Program-made: the position numbers and the translations under genes | Shown here: one piece after another, positions 38,601-48,800 of the stretch | Layout of the letters: the number at the start of each line of letters is the position of its first letter | Numbering within the stretch: the stretch's first letter is position 1 | Notes under the pieces: model-generated | Databases searched by the model: none | Told to the model about the DNA's origin: nothing | What the model saw: the letters and a program-made list of their open reading frames with translations, nothing else | Source of the DNA: Flavobacteriales bacterium | GTDB lineage: Bacteria; Bacteroidota; Bacteroidia; JANQJC01 | Direction of reading: 5' to 3' | Assembly: GCA_028281825.1 (NCBI GenBank) | Contig: JANQJC010000027.1 | Coordinates: 1-64,000 of the forward strand | Length of the DNA: 64,000 nucleotides

Positions 38601-39101
38601 AATCAGGATGTAATGGGCCTCTTTGCACCTGATACCGGTGAATATGTTTTTGGTGCCTGGGTACTGGATAATAGCACAATACCTGTGTATAGTGATGTTG
38701 AGTTTGAGATAGAATTCATGGATATTAGCGAGACCGTTCTCTCCAGTTACACAGTCACTTTTGATGGTGAGTCAGATGACGAGCCTGTAATTGAGCTATG
38801 GAAGCGTGTTGAAGACCGATTTACAGTTCCATCCAATGCAGCATTTATCACAGTTACCATTACCAATATTGGTAGCTCTGATTTCTATATAGATGATATA
38901 AGGATGCATCCGGTTAAGGGTAATATGAAGTCGTTCGTGTATGACAGGTATAACTTGCGTCTCATGGCTGAATTAGATGAAAACAACTACGCTACACTTT
39001 ACGAATATGATGAAGAAGGTAATCTGATTAGAGTTAAGAAAGAGACCGAACGCGGTATCATGACCCTAAAAGAGCATAGGCAAAACTTAATGTACGATTA
39101 A
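32685..39101 (+). CDS. Giant exported SpvB/Rhs-like shell protein (TcB-like component)
   Basis: The protein has 2138 residues with a signal peptide (1-34, cleavage after VFA). The N-terminal module PEVQSFEPIGTTDMVDVFSGDFTYNIPL, AYHAGVGMDDESSYVGLGWNMNPG is typical of the Bacteroidota proteins that accompany Rhs/YD genes. A calcium-type loop, DVNDNGVDDED, starts at residue 638. A cysteine-rich patch (CEEIEEEECTWCGD) lies at about 1758-1771. The C-terminus has YD-like repeats (YDRYNLRLMAELDENNYATLYEYDEEGNLIRVKKE). By analogy with Tc toxins it could form one half of a closed shell whose other half is the 3510-residue Rhs protein; that pairing is inference. It starts one base after the lipoprotein gene. 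Confidence 0.8.
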   Translation: MLKKIRKSKVTKVLSVLLGLSFLNQIFLPNAVFALTSGPSQPEVQSFEPIGTTDMVDVFSGDFTYNIPLMQVGDYPLNLAYHAGVGMDDESSYVGLGWNMNPGVINRTLRGIPDDFKGDDRISFEKNIKPNITIDIGGGFYPEFFGIGFQFGGGIKYNNYRGISTSTDFGVTVGPMSMNMSFDSEAGLDYGLSFSSYDKEKGKSTNPKASVGVQMNSREGLKSLSFSYSETNYEGEGENRKVSSKGSTGASISFARPEYVTSVSPNFGTYGGSLMLRIGGEAYGVAPQGYVSVGFHVNTILDKSYSHQAIGYLYANEGGDKAMRDFSRDKESTLSKETKYLHTTNNTYDLFSVSGHGTGGQYRFYRSNVGIMTDPKVGNFSNHSVNISGTIDVGVGGLAKGGGDVYVTLSESSSKPWTSTFGPYNHLQFDGSVAAFDDYEPVYMKSVGEKVPVDQTYFDNLGGDKAMKVPLTSNHVSGASSNFRTYDGTNISINGPVRRTERDKRNSYISYHTADIASVAGVDKYLRFYDYNEVTGTISQAVLPRVGDHRKEHHVSEIIVTNPDGSRYVYGIPAYNLSQHEYLYATESTPTDGFVNYNATDASRSNSRGIDNFFEKKSIDPYVHSYLLTAILGPDYVDVNDNGVDDEDLGTFTKLNYLRMHDDYQWRTPASTKSNFMEGFKSDSRDDKASFVYGTKEVWYLYSVENRTHIAEMDLDLTGRSDSRDVAGVGGGIGSKKLAKLDNITLFSKADLNENGANASPIKTAHFGYSNSLCNSVPNASSGGKLTLDTLYFTYGTNSAGSLNSYQFTYYDDYVNANQQTVNFDYDMHKKDRWGGYMDPHSGMSEVSEFPYVNQDADLSDQYASAWNLKTIKLPSGGEITVNYESDDYAYVQDKKAMSMVKLLGFGKDPTLPSNPGQLFSGGGSDHRFYALIDVPTGITTLAELEELFKDDVGQFYKYLYFNCLVKLAGWHDEPNPPTNPNNHWSYDRVSGYMEVLDVGFDPNNSNRAWIKVKPGRKGNGTNPNKEVNPVALAAWKFSRYYRPQIAYESPNANVSQNGLKEFAEMMVAMFSSMGQIFAGIHGFMAAHEHAKFFEPDQSWLRINALDNKKLGGGHRVQKISFDDNWYEMTGNVESSRTYGQEYQYGDENGSWGVASYEPHLGGDENPLRVPFDSYNINHIGGPSDDFYIEGPLGESLYPSPSVGYSKVSVSNLKPVGYTTPGTGKIVHEFYTAKDFPVYSRATGLDRGMFRSADSFLSFISVFTVDYAEFSQGFSVVVNDMHGKPKSKAVFAEGDNSVPISKETYHYKTQSNNPKKLDNNVPVLNKNGTYSTRAIGREMEVAIDNKRIEDFTSTTGFQFNCDGFLLGFIPLVVPSFFPTITNHDKMLRVASVTKVVNEFGIMTAVTKEVNGAAITTNNMLWDEETGEVLLTQTQNEFGDELYDLNYPAHFAYDQMGPAYQNSKIVGSISVSPAGIYQAGSQSDFDWFTKGDEVLLQDGNGDYTKAWVLDKNDGNNKISLIDKVGEKIPTGSYSFVIHRSGKRNQQGTSVGAVTSREAPIVGSALSVSNSKKIVNASAVEYTDNWQTYGQIGNKLSTYVSCEYTTESGDSLISLLNEHLNHFDEGYYTTQNNEFMESSEYELCDFDSIRVIAPSSTAPAYPSLSISFTAHYNCGLPIVEHCRFLFRTLDGSDIAWSDVTSFDGTVVFDESIQGWELLYNTGYFVTANTASGPVVLEFLTNSSSCTTTYTVECEEIEEEECTWCGDSLAVNPYLNNVRGIWRPKKSYAYHHSREYAYNGVSGNTTNSRFDGDFTNFTAFWSPNSGNDWQVPSFLSQDTSRWVWTSEVTKIHPKGMEIENKDALGRYSSALYGYWGSVPTAVASNSEYKQIAFDCFEDYDFQTTLNPHTCVLLKDHWNFRTGNPACDEDLNIGDFSHTGYRALKIPGGQYQSVTRIITDDSYQSHPSFIEEFFLKNQDVMGLFAPDTGEYVFGAWVLDNSTIPVYSDVEFEIEFMDISETVLSSYTVTFDGESDDEPVIELWKRVEDRFTVPSNAAFITVTITNIGSSDFYIDDIRMHPVKGNMKSFVYDRYNLRLMAELDENNYATLYEYDEEGNLIRVKKETERGIMTLKEHRQNLMYD

Positions 39102-39120
39102 AAATTACAATCAACTTAAT

Positions 39121-39837
39121 ATGAGATACATAACGATAATACTCTCCCTTTGTGTCACTTTTCCTGCATGGGCACAAGTAGATAGCACTTGCTACATGGA
39201 GTACAAAGAAATTAGGGATAGATACCTTGATCTTGACAACTACCAGCTAGACTTGACCTATATAATGACAGGAGGTGAAACAGGTGTTAGCACCTTTGAG
39301 AAAGAGGTAACAATCAAAAAGTCAGGGCAAAAAATGCATGGCACCATAGGTAATACAGAAGTCATTTCCACAGAATCCAAACTATTGACGATTGACCATG
39401 ATAAAAAACTCATAATTCTATCAAAGGTTCAAGCAGAAAGGCCAGAATTACTCACTGGAATGACATCATCTTTATTCAATGAATTCACAAAGAATATTGA
39501 GTGCATTGAAGGGCAAAACGGACAAAGCAAGCTGGTGATAAAGATTGAAGGCTCTATGGTGAATGAAGCAACCATCACTTACAACAACTCAAATCACAAA
39601 ATGAAGAGAGTTGAAGTGAGCTATATACAAGGTTATGGATATGACGAAGATTACTATGACGAGCCTGTGAATATGGTGGTTGAATACAATAATGAGATTG
39701 CTGTAAAGACCTTTCCAGCATCAGAATTTGACATAAGTAAATACTGCAAGCAAAGCGGTAAAACATACCAGCTGACGGATGCTTACAAGCACTATCAGTT
39801 TTATGACCTAAGTGGAGACCTTGTTTATAATGAATAG
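39121..39837 (+). CDS. Exported protein of unknown function (LolA-like candidate)
   Basis: A 238-residue protein with a signal peptide (1-19, AWAQ) and then strand-rich segments and a short helix, reminiscent of the LolA/LolB half-barrel but without a diagnostic motif. Two cysteines occur near the N-terminus of the mature protein and in the tail. It sits between the two giant genes, 19 nt after the first and overlapping the second by eight bases, so it probably acts in their folding, transit or anchoring. Confidence 0.65.
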   Translation: MRYITIILSLCVTFPAWAQVDSTCYMEYKEIRDRYLDLDNYQLDLTYIMTGGETGVSTFEKEVTIKKSGQKMHGTIGNTEVISTESKLLTIDHDKKLIILSKVQAERPELLTGMTSSLFNEFTKNIECIEGQNGQSKLVIKIEGSMVNEATITYNNSNHKMKRVEVSYIQGYGYDEDYYDEPVNMVVEYNNEIAVKTFPASEFDISKYCKQSGKTYQLTDAYKHYQFYDLSGDLVYNE

Positions 39838-42800
39838 AAAGTATAACCTAAATACCAAGCCTATGAGAAGGCAAAAACTAATCGCCATACTATTGTCTTT
39901 TGTTGTTTTTGGAGCATTTCAAACACAGGCAAAAGAAGGAACATATGCATCAGATCGATATGTGACATGGACACCTACTGGCAATGATCAAGATATTGAA
40001 GATTTGGTTACTACTGGAACCTCTCTCCAACACCCCTGGTTTAATAACTATGACCCTGACATGGTGATTGAGTCGCTAATTGGTGAAATAGAGTTAGGTA
40101 TAGATTGGACCCGGGACTACTATCCAGCAGATACCTTTGATGTGGAATACGTAGTTGACTATGATTACTGGGAATATGAGGCAAGTCCTTCTGCAACTAG
40201 TGGTACTGTTACATTAAGAGTACAATATCGTAGAGGAGACGAAACTGCAACTGTTCGCTCATCCGACCACTTTTTTCTGGCAAGGGCAGCTAAAATTGAA
40301 ATTACTGACGTGGATACCAATTACTATGAAGCAGGTACTACTACTGATTTAACATATCGCCCTGAGAATGTTTATTTCCAACTAAAGATACATTATGAGC
40401 ATTACCAAGAGCTTGAAAACATTCAAGCTCCCAGCCTCACGCTGGATTGCAATGATGAGGATAAGGTAGACGTTACCTGGAGTGCACACACAGGAGCTGA
40501 GGATTATGAACTGGAGTGGACTTTTGTGAGTGAGGAATCTACATTACCAAGCCCTACTTTCAATTTTAAACATAATGCAACTAAGGTAATTACCACTGAA
40601 ACATCTTATAGAGTACCTAAGATATATCCTGCTGGCTACTTGGTATTCAGAATAAGAAAAGTAGGGCGCGATCCCCACGATATAGAAACTAAGACATACG
40701 GGGTTTGGTCAATCATCAATACCACAGATGTTATCTCTAACATCACATCGGGACAAGATTACTGCTATATTTCAGTAGGGCATGAAGAGAAAAAGAATTG
40801 GCAGTATTCCAACATATTTGCTGAAGAAGGTAAATACAAGGAAGCCATAACCTATTTTGATGGAACCCAAAGACAACGACAGGCACAAACAAGGCTTAAC
40901 TCAAGTATTGTTGATGAAATGTCAACTCCTCGCGAAGTTATAGTCACGGGAACTGTTTATGACGCAGAAGGAAGAGGGGCTATTACAGGCCTACCAGTGC
41001 CTGATTTTCAAGAGAATTACCTGGGTTATCGTAATAAATTTTACAGGCCAACCTCTGATAATACCAGGGAGTATCGTTTCTATGACTTTGATGTAATATC
41101 GGGTAGTTGTGTAGGCTCTGCCACAGCAATGGATGATGTTTCAGGTGCTGAAAGATACTACTCTAATGAAAACGACCTATTAGGAACTGACAGGTTTGCG
41201 GATTTCCTTCCTGAAGCCAGTGGATATCCGTTCGTACGTTCAACCTACACGCTAGATAACACAGGAAGACTTAGGCATCAAAGCGCACCTGGGGTTGACC
41301 ATAAAGTGGGCAGCGGACATGAAACTAAATATATGTATGGTACTCCACTACAGTCCCAGCTTGATAGAATACTAGGATCAGAGGCAGGTAAAGCCATTCA
41401 CTATCTAAAAGAAGTTACCATTGACCCCAATGGAGTAATAAGTGTGACCTATAAAGACCCTACAGGTGAAGTAGTTGCTACTTCACTTGCAGGCGATGGA
41501 AGTACAAATCCAGGACTTATCAACTTGGATGGAGCCAGCCAATCACAAACAATTAATGAAGACTTATTGACTAACGATAGAAACCAGGTTGAGGGTACAT
41601 CTATTGTAATGTCCATGACACATCTTGTAACAACAGATGCTACGCACACTTTTGATTATTCTTTCGATATACCGTCTTATTCTGATGACTGTATTCCCGA
41701 TGAGAATATCTGCTTTGATTGTGTTTATGATTTGGAGATACACTTGTACGATGAATGTGGAGTAGATTATTGGCCTTCTGCCATAAGAACGGTAACTGTA
41801 CAGGCCGATACCCTTGAGACAGATTGTGATACACCTCTATCTTTTTCTTTGGTAGATGAAATAGTTGAGACCTCTATAGATATTAACTTAACAGTTGGTG
41901 AATATCGATTGGTTAAAGAATTGAAATTGAACATTGATGCCAGAAATTATTTCTTGGAGCAGTTCTTCAATTTAGACACATGCCTACTAACTTATGATGA
42001 TTTTAGGGCTGAATTCATTGCTGGTCTGGATACTCTTGTTTGTTCAATGGATTGTGATGTTTTGGATAGTTTGATAACCTATAACCCTTACAATCTTGAT
42101 CAAGAACAACTGGATGAGTTAGAAGCTCGCAGAGATTTTATGTGTTCTGAATATGATCGTTGTGAAGCATATTATAATATGATGCTTCAAGATATGAGCC
42201 CAGGCGGACAATATGCGCACTACGAAATAGGCCCGCTCACTTTAGACAATGACGGGAATCAATTGCAACAACCCGTTTATGACCCTACAACTGGCGGATT
42301 AGTGATAGACACAGATGATCCATACTCTATATTTTACGATGGCACAGGAGATAATTATGTAATAGCCTATGATGACATAGCCAATATTGATTATCCTAAT
42401 GGGGATATGGTAGAGATAGATGGACAAATGGTAAGCATTTCCACCTTAAGCCCGGAAGAATTTGTGGAGAATTGGCAGGAAGAGTGGGCAGAAGCATTGG
42501 TTGTGCATCATCCTGAATATGGTTGCTATGCCACCTGTACTACACTTACTGCAAGTTATGACTACGACATGGATATGTTGGGAACCGATAATTGGGCTGC
42601 TGCCGAAGCTGCTGGTTATTTAAATCCATTAGATAACTATGGTAACCCTTCTAGTAATATGGTTTCGGGGTTATCTTTAAACTCTCCTGCAACTGCTGAT
42701 CCATTCTTTACCACTTATACTTCCTATCAAACTGAAATGGAAGGATATTTGGATGCCTACCCATTCCATGGTATTACTACACCTGGAATCCCAATTCCTA

Positions 42801-45800
42801 GTATGTGGCAATTGATGATGATTGCTCAAATGGACCAGTCAGGTATTGATATTTCTCAAAGTGCGGCATACTTGAATAATGTAGTTGCTTGTCAATCAAA
42901 TTATTCTTGGACGGTGTTCAGGTCTATGTATTTAGCAGCCAAGCAAGAGATATATACTGACTTTTATAATGGATGCTCCAGCTTCCTAAATGGTGGAGCA
43001 ACTTTTGGCGAGTCAGGAAACGACAAAAGCAGAAGATTCATCATTTCAACAAGCGACGCTATTGAAGAAATGGGCCTGAATGAAGACCAAGACCCTCCCC
43101 TGGATCCCAACGACGATGGAAATATTACTATTGAAGAGTTAGAAGATTTTGCTAACGGAGCAATGGATATTGATAGTTACATTAGCCGCTGTACAAATTA
43201 TGCTATCATTTGGGAACAACAATTGGAAGGATGTATCGATCCTAATGACATGGATGATATCCTTCAGGAACTAATAAACATATGTGCATGCGGATCAGGT
43301 CCTGATAATCCATTTGGAGCTTCCAATTGTCCGCAGTACCAAGGTCAACACAATAGCTTTGAGGATGTAATTGCGGCTTATCTTGACGAAAATGGAATTG
43401 ATTATACGGGAACCTGTAATCCTTGGGTTATCAATTCTCCAAGACCACAAGGTCATTCTTATTTTGATACTGATGCTGTGGACGAGTGTGCCTGTGACTC
43501 CATTATTGCTCTTCACGAAGAGTTTCAAGATTTACAAGGACAGGGCAGTTTGCCAGCAGGTATATGCACTGAGCAGCAATATTTTAATGAAATACTGGGG
43601 GCATATATTGACCCATCGCTAATAGCAGATTGTTATGCTAATAATGGTGAATCTAGTGAAATTGATTGCAGAAAGTTTATACAGTACTACCATCAATATA
43701 TCCAAGATGAGAATGGAGGAGTATACATTGACTGGCAAAATATTTCAATGAATGATATGTCCCTTTGGTTTCTGCAAGAGCATAGTATTCTACTCTCAGC
43801 AAATGAGGTTTGGGATAAATTTAAAAACTGTTTTGCTCAATGGGAGCCAACTCCATTGCCCATTAATTGCAAGAAATTATGGGTATTGCTTCGCCAATAT
43901 TACCATGGAATGCCTATAATTCATACACTTGATCTTTCAATGCTGGCTGACTTACCGGGTTGGTCAGGTTTTGTAAGTCAAGCAAATACCGAGTTTAATG
44001 TCAATTACTCAACCAATGACTACATACGGCTTTTAAGGAAATGCAGAAAGAAAATGCGCCCGATAATTACTGGAGTTAAACCCTATGATGGTGGTAAAGA
44101 CACTCTTAGGCCAGGTATAACCAATGGTATATCAAGTGTAATATTTACTGCTTTTTCTGACACCTTACCATACATCCCTCCAACAGATACAAATTTAGGC
44201 ACTCCTACTCTGCCAACTCCTTCTGGAGACACGTGTAAAGTATCTTCAATAAATATCATCGAATATAGTTACACGGAAGAGAATATAACCGAATATGAGC
44301 CTAATCATGGTTATTCTGTATCATACACCAAGCCAAAAGGCACAACACCAGTGGGTGAACCTGTCGTTGTCAATTATCACATTAGTGATATGGCAGAAAG
44401 TGATACTATTTTTGGTATGACTATGGGAGTATATAACCTGAGTGGAGGTATGCTATTTGGTCAGGGTACTATTACTATGGATACTGTACATAAAGGTAAT
44501 CCCATTTATTGTGTTCCACTAATAGTTCCCACAGGACACGACGCGGTTGGTAAAAACGTACCACTTGAGTTCGACTTGAAAGAAATAATTGGAACCGACA
44601 CTGTCACGCGTCATGTTTCAGTTCCAGTGTTTGAGCAAGGAACACTGGTTAAGCCAAGTGTCGAAATCCTTGTTCAATTTGAAGAGTGTAATGAAAGCTG
44701 TACAATTAGTTTAAGTACTGGAGATAGTGGAGACATACTAAATTGGAATAATATAGACTCTATAGTTTCAATAATTCCAGTAGTTGACGCTGAAATACCA
44801 GGTGAGTCCTATGAATTTGAAATGAATGTATTTATGCAAGGAGAATCTTGGCCAAGAGTCATTGAAGGGTTTTCATGTTATCCTGTTGCATATTATGAAG
44901 CTGAAATGGATTATGATGCAGACACTCTAAGAAGAGCGGCAAACTGGTATGACATGTATTCTATAGAAAATGACAGTTCTTCACTAAAAATGGGATTAGT
45001 GATGGAAGCCGCAATGAGGATAGAGGAAGATAGAGGTTGGGACTTTTTCTCTAATACTTTTATGACAGATGAATATGCTAATGTTATTAATGGTTTCATG
45101 GGTACCGGTTATACCGTCAATCAGATTCAAGAAATGTTATCTAATACTGCGGCTACATATTTACAAACAGCTTTTGTAACTGATACTACTGCACTTGATA
45201 CGATTGAAGCTTTTTTAGATGAATTGGCTTCGACGGGTCAATTGGCCTCTCCGTATAAAGTATATTTGGATTCACTAGATGCAAGCACTAACTATTTCAT
45301 TGTTAATCCGTTGACAGGAGCTTGCCCCACCTATATTGAGAAAACCACTTTCTCCAAAGGTGTTAATTTTGAGGATACTCTCGTTTATAATTTCAATTTT
45401 GATTTGTCTACTGATACTTTTGACGTCGCTTTTGCTACATCAAAATATCATAGCGGTGGAGCAATTCCTTTGATGACAGTAACCACAGCAGATAACCAAA
45501 TATATGACCTGGACCTTGGAATAGTATCGATTGAAGGTGCCTCAATGCAAAAGGATAATGTCATTCATCTAGATAGCCTGAACCCGATGTTATTAATCGA
45601 TGTCAGCAGCTTAATATTTATTCCTGATAGTACTGATACGGTTAACATAACAGCATTTATTGAATTTGATAGTTTGCATTACTTCGAGTTTGATATAGAA
45701 GTACTTTACAAATCGCCACTCAAATATGGTAATGATGCGGAGTTTAATATGGTGTTTGAATGTTTTGACCAGAATTTCCGCAAGATGCACCTAAGTAAGT

Positions 45801-48800
45801 ATAATGACACTATCCCCTGGGATAGTCTAGTTGGGTTTACCAACATAAGGACAATGAGGGAGGATACTTTATTCCCTAAGGACTTCGAATTGAAGTACTT
45901 AACTTCTAACAATTTTGTGGCAGATGCATACACATCGTCGGATGACACAGTAACGGTATCAGGTTCTATTGACTACTTGCCAGTGAGTTATGCATTTACG
46001 TATAATGAGCCACCACAAGAGCAAATACCAGAAGAGATTGCTTGTGATGATTGTATGGATTGTGAAGATTTCATTGAATATCTGGGAGCCTTTACGGATT
46101 ATTTAGCTCAATATGATCAAGTCGGTACTGTTTTGGATGATGAAGGAATGACGGCTACTATGCTAACCGAATATATCAACTCACATTACAACTATAACTT
46201 CGGATATGACGAGATAATTCACATGATGGAAAACTGCTTCCCCAATGCTCAGGTTAGTAGTTTAGTTTCTGAACCTTCAATTGACCTGATGAGTGAAGTT
46301 GCCAGTGGCGCAACACAGTTCCCTGATACATTGTCTTCGTCTAATATCAGGCAAGGTGCAGTTAATTTGGGCTATAACTTTGACCCTGACAGTTGTAATC
46401 TTGAAGTTATAACCAGTGTTGGTAGGGTTCACAGTAACCATTTGATTCGTTTTGAATTTGTACATGAATGTGATGGAGGACTTCCAACATACTATGCTTT
46501 TGTAGATACAACAGACTTCAGTTTTGCAACTATTGATAGTATAAGGATGGGTAATGCATTCTTGCCATTCAGGAACATGCAAATTGATAGTATGATTACT
46601 AGCCCAGAGATAGTAGTCTATTCAAACGGAGACTCAAGTGGTGGTAACTTGTCTTGGGCACGAACATTCCAGGATATTCCAGACACCAGCGGATGGGACG
46701 ATATAACTTTTGATACATTGATTGCCTTGTGTAACCATCCTCAATTAGAAAATCCATATGATGAAGAAGATGACTGTATGGAAGACCTTATTGAGTTAGC
46801 TGAAAGTAATGCTCAGATAGAGTACAGCGCTTATGTGGATAGCATGGAGCAAGTGTTTATCAACAACTACACGGATGCCTGTATGGCTGCGGATAGTACT
46901 GAGGAGTTCACCATGGAATATAGTGACCGTGAACACCATTTTACACTGTATTACAGAGACCAGGCAGGTAATTTGATAAAAACAGTGCCTCCAGGTGGGG
47001 TGCAATTGATTGACTTATCAGTGAGTGGAGACTCTATTGACATGTATAGGAGTGACCCAAGTACCTATAGCAGCCACCGGGTAAAGACTCATCATGAATA
47101 TCCCACTATGTATAAGATGAATACGCTCAATCAGGCACTGGAAGAAAACACACCTGATGCTGGAAGGAAAAGAATGTGGTATGACAGGCTAGGACGTGTA
47201 GTGGCATCACAAAGTGCACAGGAGCGCATGCCTAATGATACTAGCTATGTAAGATATATGTATACCTTGTATGATGAGTTGGGGAGGCTGTATGAGACTG
47301 GAAGAGTGAGTGTACATGAAGATGATACACTTACAACACCTGTGGCGTTTATTTATACTGATTTTGTGGATTGGTTGGATAATGATGGCGACAAGTCTGA
47401 AGTAATTAGAACATTCTATGATGAAGCAAGGTATTTGATGCCGGGTTTCTTACAGCGTAATTTAAGAAATAGAGTAGCGTCTATAACCTATAGTGAGCGT
47501 GACTTTGAAGACAGGTACGATCATGCCTTTCATTATAGCTATGATATACACGGCAATGTGAAAAAGATGATCAATGAAATACCCGCATTTGATGCATTTG
47601 GTGAGGAAATACGATATATGCGCTTGGATTATGAATACGATTTGGTGAGTAGTAATGTTCATAAAGTATGGTATCAAAGAGGTCGACCTGACCAAATAGC
47701 ACACCGTTATACCTATGATGCTGATAATCGTATTGTAGATGTAGAAAGTAGCACCGATGGTTTGGTATGGCACAATGATGCTAGATACGACTACTATTTA
47801 CATGGGCCAATGGGAAGAACTGAATTAGGAGATATAGGTGTACAGGGCACGGATTATGCTTATACAATACAGGGATGGACGAAAGGTGCAAACGCTGGAA
47901 CCAGTGACGAAACCAGGGATATGGGTGAAGATGCTAATGCTTCCATCGCTTCAGCCCGCGATGCCTTTGGATATGTATTGAATTATTACAATGGTGATTA
48001 TACTGGCATTGGTGGCACAACTTTCGAGCCTACCTTAACTGGTGATTTTGAGGATGAAGCGCTAGATGACGGGTTGTTTAATGGCAATATCACACGTATG
48101 ACAACTGCCCTTTTGGATAACAATCAAGACCATATTCCAGTAATGGGTAACGTATATAAATATGACCAACTCAATAGAATAAGAGAGAAAGTGTCATTTG
48201 AAGATGCCGGTGATGATGTACACGATAATAATAGCTGGAATGCTGTTACAAGTAATGGCAAGTTTAATGAGACCTTTACCTATGATGGTAATGGAAACAT
48301 CATGACTTTAGATAGAGTGGGAGACGGAACTGATATGGACGAGTTTGATTATAAGTATATTCCAGGGACCAATCAGTTAGACCATGTGGATGATGTGATT
48401 AATGCGACTAATTTTGAAATAGATATTGATGACCAGGATACTTTGAATTACTTATATGACTTGGATGGTAATTTGGTGAAAGATATTGCGGAAGGCATTG
48501 ATACCATTGAGTGGACAGCCTATGGCAAAGTAGAAGACGTGGAATATACCGGAGGGTCTGGTGAAGATATACATTTTGAATATGATGCTTTGGGTAATAG
48601 GATTATTAAATTGATACAGGGAGAGACAGTCCCACGTATGTACGTATATTCAAGGGACCATTCTGGAAATGTTATGGCCAATTACAAGGTTACTGTTGAA
48701 GGAGCGTTACTAGTCCTTAGTTTGGAGGAACGCATGTTATATGGAAGTAAGCGACTGGGTTTAATCGCTGAGGACACCACTGAAATAGCCACTACTACAA

